A stretch of DNA of 64,000 nucleotides, taken from positions 1 to 64,000 of the forward strand of contig CANQAR010000002.1 of NCBI GenBank assembly GCA_947588845.1, given 5' to 3'. The position numbers were made by a program, and so were the translations under genes. Shown here one piece after another: positions 1-9,768 of this stretch (its first letter is position 1; every line of letters begins with the position of its first letter). Origin of the DNA: an uncultured Lachnospiraceae bacterium. GTDB taxonomy: Bacteria > Bacillota > Clostridia > Lachnospirales > Lachnospiraceae. A model generated the notes under the pieces. The model worked only from the letters and a program-made list of their open reading frames with translations. It searched no databases and had not been told where the DNA came from.

Positions 1-118
1 CCGCCACGAAACGGTTCAGCTTATGATCCTTGGCTTTGTATACGTCAGCCATTCCGCCGGAACCGATTCTGGAAATAATCTCATATCTATTTTGTATAAA
101 TACTCCGACCTTCAGCAT
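1..118 (-). CDS. prkC: Ser/Thr protein kinase PrkC, N-terminal fragment
   Basis: Only the first 39 codons lie in the window. The translation begins [19 protein letters not shown] and continues with [13 protein letters not shown], the glycine-rich ATP loop of bacterial Hanks-type kinases, where GGMA.VY is typical of PrkC/PknB. The ATG is at 116-118 with a GGAGG box six bases upstream. It sits 17 bp after the PP2C gene, the usual phosphatase-kinase pair of Firmicutes. PrkC is normally a membrane kinase with extracellular PASTA domains that senses muropeptides. That C-terminal part is outside the window, so PASTA domains cannot be confirmed. Confidence 0.85.
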   Translation of the reverse strand, partial: MLKVGVFIQNRYEIISRIGSGGMADVYKAKDHKLNRFVA

Positions 119-135
119 GATAATCCTCCATCATT

Positions 136-855
136 TCAGAACTCGGCAAGAACAACCGAAATATTATCCCTGCCCCCGTTTTTGTTCGCCTCATTTACCA
201 GCTTATTCGCCGCTTCTTTCAGCGAACTGCTCTTTCTGACAATACGCAGAATATCATAGTCCTCCACCATATTCGTCAGTCCGTCGGAACAAAGCAGAAT
301 TTTGTCTCCCCGTTCCAGCTTCACGTCAAAAAAATCTATTTTTACCGGAGCCCGCACTCCGATTGCTCTCGTGATCACATTCCGGTCCGGATGGCTGCGC
401 GCATCCTCCCGTCTCAGTTCTCCGACACGTATCATCTCTTCCACGAGGGAATGGTCCCTCGTGATCTGCTCAATTTCCCCGTCAATCAGATACAGCCTGC
501 TGTCTCCCACATTGGCAACGTACAGATATCCGTCGCATATGGCGGCGGCAACAACGGTCGTCCCCATCCCTTCCAGGCTGGCGTCCGTTTTTGCCTTTTT
601 GATCACTTCTTCATTTGCCGTATGTATCGCCTGGCCGAGCAGCGCCACCGGCCTCTCTTCCCTGGAATTCTCAATATACCGGATCATGGTCTCCACGGTA
701 TAGCGCGAAGCCAGATCCCCTGCGTTATGTCCCCCCATGCCGTCCGCCACAATCAGCAGACTGGCAAGCTTTCCAACCGGCCGGTCAGAGGCGAACACAT
801 AATCCTGGTTCATATCGCGCCTCTTTCCAATGTCGGTAATACTATACACATTCAT
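136..855 (-). CDS. prpC: PP2C-family protein serine/threonine phosphatase
   Basis: This is a 239-residue PP2C phosphatase, expected to reverse phosphorylation by the adjacent PrkC. Metal-binding and core motifs are present in order: DIGKRRDMNQD near the N terminus, VADGMGGHNAGD, VGDSRLYLI, LLCSDGLTNMV and GGRDNISVVL at the end. I chose the ATG at 855 (MNVYSITDIG) because it overlaps the rlmN stop as ATGA and has a GGAGGGG box upstream; the track's longer ORF adds 22 residues unlike the family. Gene order rlmN-prpC-prkC is conserved in Firmicutes. Confidence 0.93.
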   Translation of the reverse strand: MNVYSITDIGKRRDMNQDYVFASDRPVGKLASLLIVADGMGGHNAGDLASRYTVETMIRYIENSREERPVALLGQAIHTANEEVIKKAKTDASLEGMGTTVVAAAICDGYLYVANVGDSRLYLIDGEIEQITRDHSLVEEMIRVGELRREDARSHPDRNVITRAIGVRAPVKIDFFDVKLERGDKILLCSDGLTNMVEDYDILRIVRKSSSLKEAANKLVNEANKNGGRDNISVVLAEF

Positions 856-1919
856 AGTGCCGCATCCCCTCCTTCTGCATGCACTCCCGGTTCCATATAA
901 CTTCTCCTGAGCTGGCCGCATGCCCCGTTGATATCGCGGCCCATCTCTCTTCTAATAGTAACATTAATCCCATATTTTTCAAGCCTGTTTTTGAACGCCT
1001 GCACTTTCCGCGCCCGCGACTGCACATAGCTTCGCTCCTTTACCGGATTTACGGGGATCAGATTAACATGTCCCCCGAAACCGCCGAGCAGATCCGCCAG
1101 CAGATCCGCGTCGGTCAGGGAGTCGTTGACGCCTCCCACAAGACTGTATTCAAAAGTAACCCTGCGGCCTGTCCGCTGAAAATAATAACGGCAGGCGTCC
1201 AGCACATCTCTCAGCTCATACCGGAACGCAACCGGCATCAGTTCCTTTCGTTTTTCCTGCGTGGGCGCATGCAGCGACAGGGCGAGCGTAATCTGCAGCT
1301 TTTCGTCCGCGAGACGCCGGATATTCTCAACAATCCCGCAGGTAGAAACTGTGATGTTTCTCTGACTGATGCCAAGTCCCCGCTCATCCGTCAGGAGACG
1401 GATAAATTTCAGAAAATTATCATAATTATCCAATGGTTCCCCCGTCCCCATCGCCACCAGATGGGACACTCGTTCTCCGGTAATCTTCTGAATCTGGTAA
1501 ACCTGTCCAAGCATTTCTGACGCGAGCAGATTCCGGGAAAGCCCTCCGAGCGTGGACGCGCAGAAACGGCACCCCATACGGCAGCCCGCCTGCGTGGAGA
1601 TGCAGACAGAATTTCCGTGATGATAACGCATCAGCACGCTCTCAATCACATTGCCGTCCGACAGCCGGAACAGATATTTCTCCGTGCCGTCAATGGCGGA
1701 TTTCAAACGTCTGACCAGTTCCGGCAGCGCACACTGATATTCCTGATCAAGCCTGGCACGAAAAGAAACCGGGAGATTCGTCATCTCATCAAAACTCCCG
1801 GCAAGCTTCTGATGCAGCCACTGGTAAAGCTGCGCCGCGCGGAATCTTTTCTCCCCGAGCTTCTCTATTTCTGTCTGCAGACCGGCAAAATCCATGGACC
1901 GGATATCCTCTTTTTCCAT
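852..1919 (-). CDS. rlmN: 23S rRNA (adenine2503-C2)/tRNA A37 methyltransferase RlmN
   Basis: A radical-SAM methyltransferase of 355 residues, close to the usual family length, that makes C2-methyladenosine at A2503 of 23S rRNA and, in some species, A37 of tRNA. The 4Fe-4S motif CRMGCRFC is clear, as are the SAM-site GTGEPLDNYDN and the C-terminal DINGACGQLR holding the second conserved catalytic cysteine. The start at 1919 (MEKEDIRSMDF) is preferred over the ORF track start, whose extra 43 residues are low quality. It lies between rsmB and the PP2C gene in one apparent operon. Confidence 0.93.
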   Translation of the reverse strand: MEKEDIRSMDFAGLQTEIEKLGEKRFRAAQLYQWLHQKLAGSFDEMTNLPVSFRARLDQEYQCALPELVRRLKSAIDGTEKYLFRLSDGNVIESVLMRYHHGNSVCISTQAGCRMGCRFCASTLGGLSRNLLASEMLGQVYQIQKITGERVSHLVAMGTGEPLDNYDNFLKFIRLLTDERGLGISQRNITVSTCGIVENIRRLADEKLQITLALSLHAPTQEKRKELMPVAFRYELRDVLDACRYYFQRTGRRVTFEYSLVGGVNDSLTDADLLADLLGGFGGHVNLIPVNPVKERSYVQSRARKVQAFKNRLEKYGINVTIRREMGRDINGACGQLRRSYMEPGVHAEGGDAAL

Positions 1920-2044
1920 ATTGTACTCTCTCCCGATGATCATTTTTCGTCGCTGGTCACGGAGTGAACAGTGATCATTTTCCCCGCGGCGCTGCATCGA
2001 TTTCAAAACAGCGGATATTTTCTGCCGCGTACCACCTCCCGGAC

Positions 2045-3424
2045 TCATACCCCGTAGACAATTCCCGTGTCCTCAAGTCTGCGGAATCTTGCGATAAAAA
2101 ATCCATCCGACTGATGAATTCCCGGAAGAAGCTGAATATATCCTCCCTGCGTCGTCCGGGACCGAAGTTCCTCGCAGATATACGGATCGATGCTGTCAAG
2201 ACAGAAGGGATAATTTTCCAGAAACCATTTCACATTGTACTGATTCTCATCCGCGCCGATCGTACAGGTGCTGAAAATCAGCGTGCCGCCCGGCCGAACG
2301 TAATCCTGCACCGTATTCAGTATTCTGCGCTGCAGCCGTATGATATCCTGCTGTTTTTTCTCCGACATTTTGTACTTGATGTCCTGCTTTCTTCCAATCA
2401 CGCCAAGACCGGAACACGGAAGATCCGCAAGCACGATATCCGCCCTCTGATGTGACTCCGCATCCGGAATGGTTGCGTCCTTCACGACCGCGCGTATGTT
2501 GAGCGCTTCGCTTTCCTCAATCCTGCGCTGCATCCATCTCACTTTCATTTCCGATATATCCCGCGCCTCAACATAACCGCTGTCCATCAGTTTTTCAGAA
2601 AGATGCATGCTCTTTCCGCCGGGAGCCGCGCAGACATCAATGCAGTAATCCCCCCAGTTCGGGGCCGCAATCTCCGCGACAAGCATGGAACTGACATCCT
2701 GTATCGCTATCCACCCTTTTTTGAACGCTGAAACTGCGTTTATGTAGTTGTACCCTGAGATCTCCAGCGCATAGTCAAGGTACGGGTGCTGCCTGACCGT
2801 GATTCCCTGCTGTTCAAGTTCCCGGATGATTTCTTCTTTCGAGGCTTTTCCAAATCTGCAGCGCACCACCGTTTTCTTTTCCATGTGGGAATCTCTGCAG
2901 ATGCATTCCGTCGCCTCATAGCCAAACTGTTTCACCCATTTGTCGACCATCCAGACCGGAAACGAGTATTTTACAGAAAGAAAACGCAGCGGATCTCTCT
3001 TCTCATCCGGATACTGCACCTGGCTTAAGCGGCGCGCAACATTGCGCAGAACCGCATTGACAAACCCTTTCAGGTTGTAAAAGCCTCTGCGCTGCGCAAT
3101 CCTGACCGCTTCATTACAGGAGGCGGAATCCGGCACACTGTCCATATATTTCATCTGATACACCGACATACGCAGAAGATTCCGGATCAGAGGTTTCATA
3201 TTGTAGACAGGAACGTTGGAAAACTGCTCGATGATATAATCCAGCTGAAGCATATGTTCCAGCGTTCCTTCTGTCACGCGCGTGATAAACGCGCGGTCAC
3301 GTTTCTCAAGATACTGGTACTTTTCCAGTACAGCGCGCAGCACAACATGACTGTAGGCCTCTTCCTCCGTGATCTCGATCAGCGCATCCAGAATAATTTC
3401 CCTGAGATTCACCTGTCTAGTCAC
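2045..3424 (-). CDS. rsmB: 16S rRNA (cytosine967-C5)-methyltransferase RsmB
   Basis: The 459-residue protein has an N-terminal NusB-like RNA-binding domain (about residues 1-140) followed by a Rossmann methyltransferase domain. SAM-binding VCAAPGGKS, the PCSGLG motif IV cysteine and the FSTCTI catalytic cysteine motif are all present. It methylates C967 of 16S rRNA. The start overlaps the 3' end of the upstream zinc protease gene by 8 bp, so the two are probably translationally coupled. Length and architecture are normal for Sun/RsmB. Confidence 0.93.
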   Translation of the reverse strand: MTRQVNLREIILDALIEITEEEAYSHVVLRAVLEKYQYLEKRDRAFITRVTEGTLEHMLQLDYIIEQFSNVPVYNMKPLIRNLLRMSVYQMKYMDSVPDSASCNEAVRIAQRRGFYNLKGFVNAVLRNVARRLSQVQYPDEKRDPLRFLSVKYSFPVWMVDKWVKQFGYEATECICRDSHMEKKTVVRCRFGKASKEEIIRELEQQGITVRQHPYLDYALEISGYNYINAVSAFKKGWIAIQDVSSMLVAEIAAPNWGDYCIDVCAAPGGKSMHLSEKLMDSGYVEARDISEMKVRWMQRRIEESEALNIRAVVKDATIPDAESHQRADIVLADLPCSGLGVIGRKQDIKYKMSEKKQQDIIRLQRRILNTVQDYVRPGGTLIFSTCTIGADENQYNVKWFLENYPFCLDSIDPYICEELRSRTTQGGYIQLLPGIHQSDGFFIARFRRLEDTGIVYGV

Positions 3425-4160
3425 GTTTTCTTCCCCCCGCCAGAATGATCAGACGCAGAAGCTGCAGGATGGACGCGGCAAGCCCTGCCACATAGGTCAT
3501 CGCGGCAGCGCGCAGTACTTTCCTTCCTCCCGCCAGCTCCTGATCTCCCAGAATGTGTCCGTCCTCAAGCACCCGAAGCGCCCGTTTCGACGCGTTTAGT
3601 TCGACCGGAAGCGTCACAAGCTGAAAAAGCACCGCCAGAGAAAAGAGAAGAATCCCGAGCATCAGCAGCGGACGCATGGAAAAGATCAGTCCCATGAGAA
3701 AGATCGGCCATGAGATCGTCGAACCGAAGTTCGCCGCTGGTACCAGCGTACTGCGCAGAACCAGCGGAGCATAATGCACCTGATGCTGGATCGCATGTCC
3801 GCACTCATGGGCGGCAACACAGACGGCAGCCACGGAATTTGATCCGTAGGTACTGTCCGAGAGCCGGAGCGTTTTCGTTCTCGGATCATAGTGATCTGTC
3901 AGAGATCCGCTGATATGCTCAATCGCCACATCATAGATTCCGGCGGCATGCAGAACCCGCTGAGCCGCCGCCGCCCCGGTGAGTCCCGCCGCGCTTCTCA
4001 CCTTCGAATATCTGCCAAATGTATTTTTGACCATGGCAGAAGCCGCCAGAGAAAGAAGCAGACCCGCAAAGACCAGAAGCATGGTCGGATCAAACATATA
4101 ACCGTAACGGCCGTAGCCGTAGCCCCCATAACCGTAACCATAATAGGACAGTAAAAACAT
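3417..4160 (-). CDS. YugP-family membrane zinc metallopeptidase
   Basis: A 247-residue membrane protein. After a tyrosine/glycine-rich start (YGYGYGGYGYGRYGY) comes a membrane segment near residues 20-45. The zinc-protease signature AAHECGHAIQH (HExxH type) lies in the middle, followed by two or three hydrophobic segments. This matches the YugP/DUF family of membrane Zn peptidases, often found in clostridial operons beside rsmB and fmt. Substrates are not known. I placed the start at 4160 (MFLLSYYG) rather than 4202, since the family begins with a hydrophobic segment. Confidence 0.85.
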   Translation of the reverse strand: MFLLSYYGYGYGGYGYGRYGYMFDPTMLLVFAGLLLSLAASAMVKNTFGRYSKVRSAAGLTGAAAAQRVLHAAGIYDVAIEHISGSLTDHYDPRTKTLRLSDSTYGSNSVAAVCVAAHECGHAIQHQVHYAPLVLRSTLVPAANFGSTISWPIFLMGLIFSMRPLLMLGILLFSLAVLFQLVTLPVELNASKRALRVLEDGHILGDQELAGGRKVLRAAAMTYVAGLAASILQLLRLIILAGGRKRD

Positions 4161-4238
4161 AATATCACTCCTTATTGCATATCCTGCGAAAGCCCGCCGC
4201 AAGGCCTGAGCAGTCCACAGATTTTATTTTCTGATTTA

Positions 4239-5276
4239 TCAGACAGTTTCCAGCCGTTCGCCTGCCGTCATCGGATACCCGCGCAGAAACGCGTCGACCG
4301 GCATGCGTTTTTTCCCTTCCGGCTGAAGTTCAAGAACGGACAAAATGCCGTCTCCTGTCTGAATCTTCAGCGTCCTCTTCGTCACTTCCACGATCGTTCC
4401 GGGCAGGACAGACGAACCGGCGGCATGTTCTGATCTGCAAGAAAACGGTGTGCCGTCATCATTGTCCGCGTGATCCGGCCTGATTCCGGAAGATGTTTCA
4501 TCAGCCGCAGACGGCTGCACGGCAGCGGAATGAATTTTCAGTATCCGCCCGTTGTACCGTGTATACGCCCCCGGCCACGGATTCATTCCGCGGACAAGCC
4601 GCTCAATCTCGCAGGCGCTTCTGCTCCAGTCGATCTTTCCCTGTTCTTTTCTCAGCATCGACGCGTACATGGTCGGACTCTCGGCCGGCTGTTTTTCATA
4701 AACCGCCGTCCCGTCCCCAAGCGCATCCAGCGTCCGGAGCAGCAGATCCGCCCCCTCCCGCGCCAGCCGGTCAAACAGGCTTCCTCCCGTCTCCTTCGGA
4801 TCCAGCCGGACAACGGTCTTCATAATCATATCTCCCGTGTCAAGACCTTCGTCCATGCGCATCGTCGTGACGCCCGACTCCTCATCCCCGTTCAGAACCG
4901 CCCACTGGATCGGAGCGGCCCCGCGGTATCTCGGGAGCAGGGAAGCATGTACATTGATGCACCCGTACGGAGGAAGCTCCAGAATCCGCTTCGGGATCAG
5001 CTGGCCGAAGGCCACGACAATGATTGCGTCCGGCCGCAGTTCCTCCAGAATCCGCACGGATTCCTCCTCCCGGATGCGAAGCGGCTGGTAGACCGGAATC
5101 CCGGCGGATACCGCCGTCTCCTTGACCGGGGTCATCTGCAGCGCCTTTCCGCGCCCTTTTGGTTTGTCCGGCTGCGTGAATACGGCCTGCACCTGGTAGC
5201 GCGGAGAATCGATCAGCGCCTGCAGCGTCCCGACCGCAAAATCCGGCGTTCCCATAAACACAACATTTTTAATCAT
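4239..5276 (-). CDS. fmt: Methionyl-tRNA formyltransferase
   Basis: This enzyme formylates initiator Met-tRNA using 10-formyltetrahydrofolate. The N-terminal catalytic domain starts VVFMGTPDFAV and carries the signature INVHASLLPRYRGAAPIQWA. The C-terminal OB-like domain includes NPWPGAYT. The protein is 345 residues, slightly longer than average; the excess is a poorly conserved stretch around residues 250-290 (SSGIRPDHADNDDG), which looks like a lineage insertion. It overlaps def by 8 bp, the classical def-fmt pair that adds and later removes the formyl group. Confidence 0.95.
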   Translation of the reverse strand: MIKNVVFMGTPDFAVGTLQALIDSPRYQVQAVFTQPDKPKGRGKALQMTPVKETAVSAGIPVYQPLRIREEESVRILEELRPDAIIVVAFGQLIPKRILELPPYGCINVHASLLPRYRGAAPIQWAVLNGDEESGVTTMRMDEGLDTGDMIMKTVVRLDPKETGGSLFDRLAREGADLLLRTLDALGDGTAVYEKQPAESPTMYASMLRKEQGKIDWSRSACEIERLVRGMNPWPGAYTRYNGRILKIHSAAVQPSAADETSSGIRPDHADNDDGTPFSCRSEHAAGSSVLPGTIVEVTKRTLKIQTGDGILSVLELQPEGKKRMPVDAFLRGYPMTAGERLETV

Positions 5277-5748
5277 CCTCTTCTCCTTCCGCGGTCACGT
5301 CAAAGAGATCTCCCTCGACAAGATTTACGTACATATTGCCCTCCAGGTGGTCACACTCGTGACAGATGGCCCGCGCAAGCAGTTCCGTACCCTCAACCTC
5401 GAACTCTTCCATCTCTGTATTTTGTGCGCGCACTTTTACATAATTCGGACGCGTCACGATCCCGGCCTGTCCCGGCAGCGAGAGGCAGCCTTCCTGTCCG
5501 GTCTGCTCCCCGGAAGTCTCAAGAATCTCCGGATTGATCAGAATCACCGGTCCTTCTCCTATATCAATTACCACAATTCTCTTTAATATACCTACCTGCG
5601 GCGCGGCAAGTCCCACTCCGCCTGCATCGTACATCGTTTCAAGCATATCCTCGATCAGTGTCTTCGTCCGCGGTGTCATCTCCCTGACAGGACGGCACAC
5701 CTTTTCAAGTATGGCATCTCCCATAATCCGAATCTGACGCAGCGCCAT
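5269..5748 (-). CDS. def: Peptide deformylase
   Basis: A 159-residue metalloenzyme that removes the N-formyl group from nascent proteins. All three family motifs are present: GVGLAAPQVG (motif 1), EGCLSLPG (motif 2, cysteine metal ligand) and HECDHLEGN (motif 3, HExxH). A GGAGG box precedes the ATG. An acidic tail (AEGEEDD) overlaps the fmt start. It is part of the priA-def-fmt housekeeping operon. Confidence 0.96.
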   Translation of the reverse strand: MALRQIRIMGDAILEKVCRPVREMTPRTKTLIEDMLETMYDAGGVGLAAPQVGILKRIVVIDIGEGPVILINPEILETSGEQTGQEGCLSLPGQAGIVTRPNYVKVRAQNTEMEEFEVEGTELLARAICHECDHLEGNMYVNLVEGDLFDVTAEGEEDD

Positions 5749-5775
5749 AACAAATTCCTCCTTACTTTCCTGTTT

Positions 5776-8169
5776 TCAGTTCATCTCAAATTGTATCAGA
5801 ATTTTCTGATACCCTTCATTCATCTCAATATACTGTTCCATCTTATTTTTAAACGCGGTAAGCTTTTTTCCATCCGTCTGTTTTGCATAGATTACTTTCC
5901 GGTATACATCATTGATCCGGGCAACCGGCTCATCCGCCGGCCCGAGAACAGCCGTCTGGTAGCGGACCGACGCTCTGCGCGCAAACTCTCCCAGATATGA
6001 AACCGCCGTCTCCAGTTTCTCTTTATCCGCGCAGCTGCAGTGAATCGCGAGCATCCCCCCTACCGGCGGGTATCCTGACATTTTTCTGTACGCAATCTCT
6101 TTCTGGTAAAATGGTTCATATTTCTGCGCAGCGGCGCAGACGACCGCATAATGTTCCGGATCATAAGTCTGAATCACAACTTCCCCCGGCAGCGTTCCGC
6201 GGCCTGCCCGTCCCGCCGCCTGGGTCAGCAGCTGATAGGTCCGCTCCGCCGCCCGGAAATCACTGACATTCAGAGACAGGTCTGCCGCAAGTATTCCGAC
6301 AAGCGTCACGTCCGGAAAGTCATGTCCTTTGACAATCATCTGCGTTCCGATCAGAATATCCGCCTCTTTTCTGGAAAAAGCATGAAGAATCGCGGCATGC
6401 CCGTCTTTTCCCCGCGTCGTGTCCGCATCCATCCGCAGAATCCTCGCCTGCGGAAAAGCGCCTGAGACAATTTCCTCGATCTGTTGTGTTCCGGCCCCAA
6501 AGCCTCCGATATACCTGGAACCGCAGGCCGGACATTCCCGCACGCTCATCTGCCGGTATCCGCAGTAATGGCAGACCATCTGACCGTTTCTGTGCAGGGA
6601 AAGGGAGACATCGCAGTGAGGGCACTTTATCACATGACCGCATGCTCTGCACACAACAGAGCCGGAATACCCTCTGCGGTTCAGAAACAGCATCATCTGC
6701 TGATGCCTGGCAAGACATCTTTCCATCTTTTCACGGAGAAGGCGGCTTAAAATCGAACGGTTTCCCGCACGCAGCTCTTCCCTCAGATCCACCGTATAAA
6801 CCCGCGGAAGCTGTCCTCCCGCCGCCCTCACGGGAAGCCGAATCAAATGATACTCCCCCTGCTGTGCCCCATAATACGCCTCCAGTGACGGCGTCGCGGA
6901 ACCAAGCACCAGCTTGGCGCCTTCCAGAAATGCCCTCCTGGCCGCGGTCTCCCGCGCATGGTAGCGGGGAACGCTCTCGCTCCGGTAGGACGGTTCATGT
7001 TCTTCGTCGACAATGATAATTCCAAGATTTGGAAACGGCGTAAACAATGCGGAACGCGGTCCGATCATAATGTCAATATCCCCATTTCTCGCCCGTTCAA
7101 ACTGATCATACCGCTCATTCGGGGTAAGCCTTGAGTGCAGAATCGAAATCCTGTCCCCGAATCTCTTGTAAAACCGCATCACGTTCTGGTACGTCAGGGA
7201 GATCTCCGGAATCAGAAGAATCGCCTGTTCCCCGTGCGCCAGAGCATACGCGATCAGCTCCATGTAAACTTCGGTCTTACCGCTCCCTGTCACGCCATGA
7301 ATCAGATATTTCCCCGAAGGTTCCGTCTGCCAGCGGCCGCAGATTTCATCGACCGCCGACTGCTGTCCCTCATTCAGCGGCAGCGGCTGCCAGGATGTCT
7401 GGCTGTCCGGTTCCTGTCCCCCGGCGCATTCCTGCCCTCTTTCCGCAGCCGGAAACTTCCTCTTCCCGGCTCCGGCTTTCTGTCCGCTCTCCGCTGCCGT
7501 GCCTTTTCCACCCGCATCATCCCGCTCATGTAAAAAATCTGTCCCGTTCTCCTGTTCCTGCAAAAACAGTTCCCGGATCAGCTGGGGCGTACGGTAGACG
7601 TGCTCGCTCTCAAATTTCAGAATCCCCTTCTCTTCCATCGCACGGACCACGGACATGGTAATTTTCAGCGCTCCGCCCGCAATCTCCCACGGAAGAACCG
7701 GCTGATCGAGCAGCGCCTCAAGCAGCCGGACTCTGGCTTTCTGGTTTTTCTTTTTCAGACCGGCAAGTACTTCCAGAGCCTCCTCCCGTGACAGACAAAG
7801 CACAATCTTTTTCTTCTCCTTCGGCGCCGCTTTCTCACGCAGGGGAAGCACCGTGCGCAGCGCCTGCACTGTCGTGGAACCATAAAAATCCCGCATCCAC
7901 AAGGCCAGAGCGATCAGCTTCGTATCTCCCCCGACAAGATCGGTCACGAGACTGCTGATAAATTTCAGTTTTCCCTTTTCATAAGACGGCTGGTCCGTCA
8001 GCCGGAGCACATATCCCCGGATTCTGCGGTTTCCCTTCCCGAACGGAACCTCCACCACATTCCCCGGTTCCAGCTTACCGGCAAGTTCCTCCGGTATTCT
8101 GTACTGAAATACTTTGTCAAGCTCACTGTGTGAGATATCGACAATAATATCCGCATACTGTTCAGTCAA
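5776..8169 (-). CDS. priA: Primosomal replication restart helicase PriA
   Basis: A 797-residue superfamily 2 helicase for restarting stalled forks. The N-terminal DNA-binding domain is followed by a helicase core with Walker A GVTGSGKTEVY and the DEEHE box. Two zinc-binding clusters follow (CRACGHVIKCPHC, CHYCGY, CPACGS), then conserved C-terminal helicase motifs. A charged low-complexity insert (about residues 215-265, GGKGTAAESGQKAGAG) separates the DNA-binding and helicase domains. The start is a TTG two bases after the murE stop with a GGAAGG box, suggesting translational coupling to murE. Confidence 0.94.
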   Translation of the reverse strand: MTEQYADIIVDISHSELDKVFQYRIPEELAGKLEPGNVVEVPFGKGNRRIRGYVLRLTDQPSYEKGKLKFISSLVTDLVGGDTKLIALALWMRDFYGSTTVQALRTVLPLREKAAPKEKKKIVLCLSREEALEVLAGLKKKNQKARVRLLEALLDQPVLPWEIAGGALKITMSVVRAMEEKGILKFESEHVYRTPQLIRELFLQEQENGTDFLHERDDAGGKGTAAESGQKAGAGKRKFPAAERGQECAGGQEPDSQTSWQPLPLNEGQQSAVDEICGRWQTEPSGKYLIHGVTGSGKTEVYMELIAYALAHGEQAILLIPEISLTYQNVMRFYKRFGDRISILHSRLTPNERYDQFERARNGDIDIMIGPRSALFTPFPNLGIIIVDEEHEPSYRSESVPRYHARETAARRAFLEGAKLVLGSATPSLEAYYGAQQGEYHLIRLPVRAAGGQLPRVYTVDLREELRAGNRSILSRLLREKMERCLARHQQMMLFLNRRGYSGSVVCRACGHVIKCPHCDVSLSLHRNGQMVCHYCGYRQMSVRECPACGSRYIGGFGAGTQQIEEIVSGAFPQARILRMDADTTRGKDGHAAILHAFSRKEADILIGTQMIVKGHDFPDVTLVGILAADLSLNVSDFRAAERTYQLLTQAAGRAGRGTLPGEVVIQTYDPEHYAVVCAAAQKYEPFYQKEIAYRKMSGYPPVGGMLAIHCSCADKEKLETAVSYLGEFARRASVRYQTAVLGPADEPVARINDVYRKVIYAKQTDGKKLTAFKNKMEQYIEMNEGYQKILIQFEMN

Positions 8170-8171
8170 TT

Positions 8172-9647
8172 CTACCTTCCTTCCAGAATCTCCCGGATCA
8201 GCACTCTCTCATCCATCGGATACTTCTTTCCCCGGATTTCCTGATAATCCTCATGCCCTTTTCCGGCAAGCACAACAATGTCGCCCGGCTCGCCGTGATG
8301 AATCGTGTAGGCGATCGCTTCCTTTCGGTTCGTGATCGTCACATATTTTCCATCCGTTTTTTTGATGCCGGTCACGATGTCCGCGATGATATCCTCCGGT
8401 TCTTCAAAGCGCGGATTATCCGACGTGATCACGGTCAGATCCGCAAGTCTGCCGGAAACCTCTCCCATCTCGTACCGCCGCAGCTTTGAACGGTTGCCTC
8501 CGCAGCCGAACATGCAGACAAGACGATGCGGATGATATTCCCGCAGCGTCTCAAGCAGACTCTCAAGCGCCATCGCGTTGTGCGCATAATCGATCATCAG
8601 GGTAAATTCGTCCGACACCTTTACCATTTCCACACGGCCCTTGACCTGCGCCTTTTTCAGCGCCGCTTTGATATCCTCGACATCCACCTTGAAATGACGG
8701 CAGATCGCAATGGCCGTCAGAGAATTATATACACTGAATTTACCCGGAATGTCAATCTCCACATCAAAATTCATCTTTCCGGTCACTGTGTAGGCGATTC
8801 CGAGATACCCCGGACGGCTGACAAGCTGTGCATTTTCCGCGCGCAGATCAGCCCCCTCGGAAAATCCGAACGTCTCCACCTCGCATGTATGTCCTTCCAG
8901 TATCTGCTGCAGATGCGCGTCGTCCGCGTTCAGAATGCCGACCTTGCACTGCCGAAACAGCATGCTCTTGCAGGAAAGATAATGCTCAAAGCTCGTATGC
9001 TCTGCCGGTCCGATGTGATCCGGCTCGATATTCGTAAAGATACCCAGTTCGAACGGAATCCCTGCCGTGCGGTGGAGCATCAGCCCCTGCGAGGCAACTT
9101 CCATCACGACAATATCGCATCCTGCTTTGACCATACGGTCGAAGTATTCCTGAATCAGGATTGATTCCGGCGTTGTGTTGTCCGCATGAATATGTTCTTC
9201 CCCGATGATAATCTCGATTGTCCCGATCAGTCCCACTTTATATCCCGCCGATTCGAGAATCGACTTCACCATGTAAGTCGTCGTCGTCTTCCCCTTCGTT
9301 CCCGTGATGCCGATCACCTTGAGCTTTTCCGCCGGATATCCGTACCATGCCGCGGAGATCAGCGCCATCGCATAGCGGGAATCCTCGACAAGGATCACCG
9401 TCACATCATCCGGGATCTGCAGATCTTCCCGGTCTGTGACATCATCCTGCACGATCAAAACTTTTGCGCCGCGCGACACCACATCCGGAATATATTTATG
9501 ACCGTCTGTCACCGCGCCTTTAATACAGAAAAACAGGGAGCCGTCCGCCGCCCTGCGTGAATCATTCGCAATGCCCGTAACCTCCGCATCCAGAGAACCC
9601 TGCAGACACCGGTAAGTCAGCCGTTCCAGTAATTTTTCAAGTTTCAT
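8172..9647 (-). CDS. murE: UDP-MurNAc-L-Ala-D-Glu:meso-diaminopimelate ligase
   Basis: A 491-residue Mur ligase that adds the third amino acid to the peptidoglycan stem peptide in the cytoplasm. The ATP-binding loop GITGTKGKTTTTYM and the central-domain motif DNTTPES are clear. The specificity motif is DNPR, which in this family signals meso-diaminopimelate rather than lysine. The ATG has a GGAGGG box. It heads the operon murE-priA-def-fmt and has its own promoter at 9722-9750. Confidence 0.95.
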   Translation of the reverse strand: MKLEKLLERLTYRCLQGSLDAEVTGIANDSRRAADGSLFFCIKGAVTDGHKYIPDVVSRGAKVLIVQDDVTDREDLQIPDDVTVILVEDSRYAMALISAAWYGYPAEKLKVIGITGTKGKTTTTYMVKSILESAGYKVGLIGTIEIIIGEEHIHADNTTPESILIQEYFDRMVKAGCDIVVMEVASQGLMLHRTAGIPFELGIFTNIEPDHIGPAEHTSFEHYLSCKSMLFRQCKVGILNADDAHLQQILEGHTCEVETFGFSEGADLRAENAQLVSRPGYLGIAYTVTGKMNFDVEIDIPGKFSVYNSLTAIAICRHFKVDVEDIKAALKKAQVKGRVEMVKVSDEFTLMIDYAHNAMALESLLETLREYHPHRLVCMFGCGGNRSKLRRYEMGEVSGRLADLTVITSDNPRFEEPEDIIADIVTGIKKTDGKYVTITNRKEAIAYTIHHGEPGDIVVLAGKGHEDYQEIRGKKYPMDERVLIREILEGR

Positions 9648-9683
9648 ATAAATAAACCCTCCGTCTTGAGTTATCAGTTAAAA

Positions 9684-9704
9684 CCTTTTAATCCCAGCAT
9701 CATA
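9684..9704. repeat. Possible solo terminal repeat of the MITE-like element
   Basis: The 21 bp here differ at two positions from the end of the MITE-like element at 59.8 kb: on the minus strand it reads TATGATGCTGGGATTAAAAGG versus TATGATGCTGGGGTCAAAAGG. It lies in the probable murE 5' untranslated region. No internal element sequence was found beside it, so it may be a relic of excision or a chance match. Confidence 0.35.
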
Positions 9705-9721
9705 ATATGTAATACTACCAC

Positions 9722-9750
9722 AGTATAACACTCTCTGGAATTCTTCACAA
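9722..9750 (-). promoter_or_regulatory. Predicted sigma-A promoter of murE operon
   Basis: On the minus strand TTGTGA is separated by 17 bp from TATACT, a good vegetative promoter. It lies about 75 bp upstream of murE and directly beyond the transporter terminator, where a promoter is expected. Confidence 0.6.
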
Positions 9751-9768
9751 GAAAAAAAGCGAACAAAA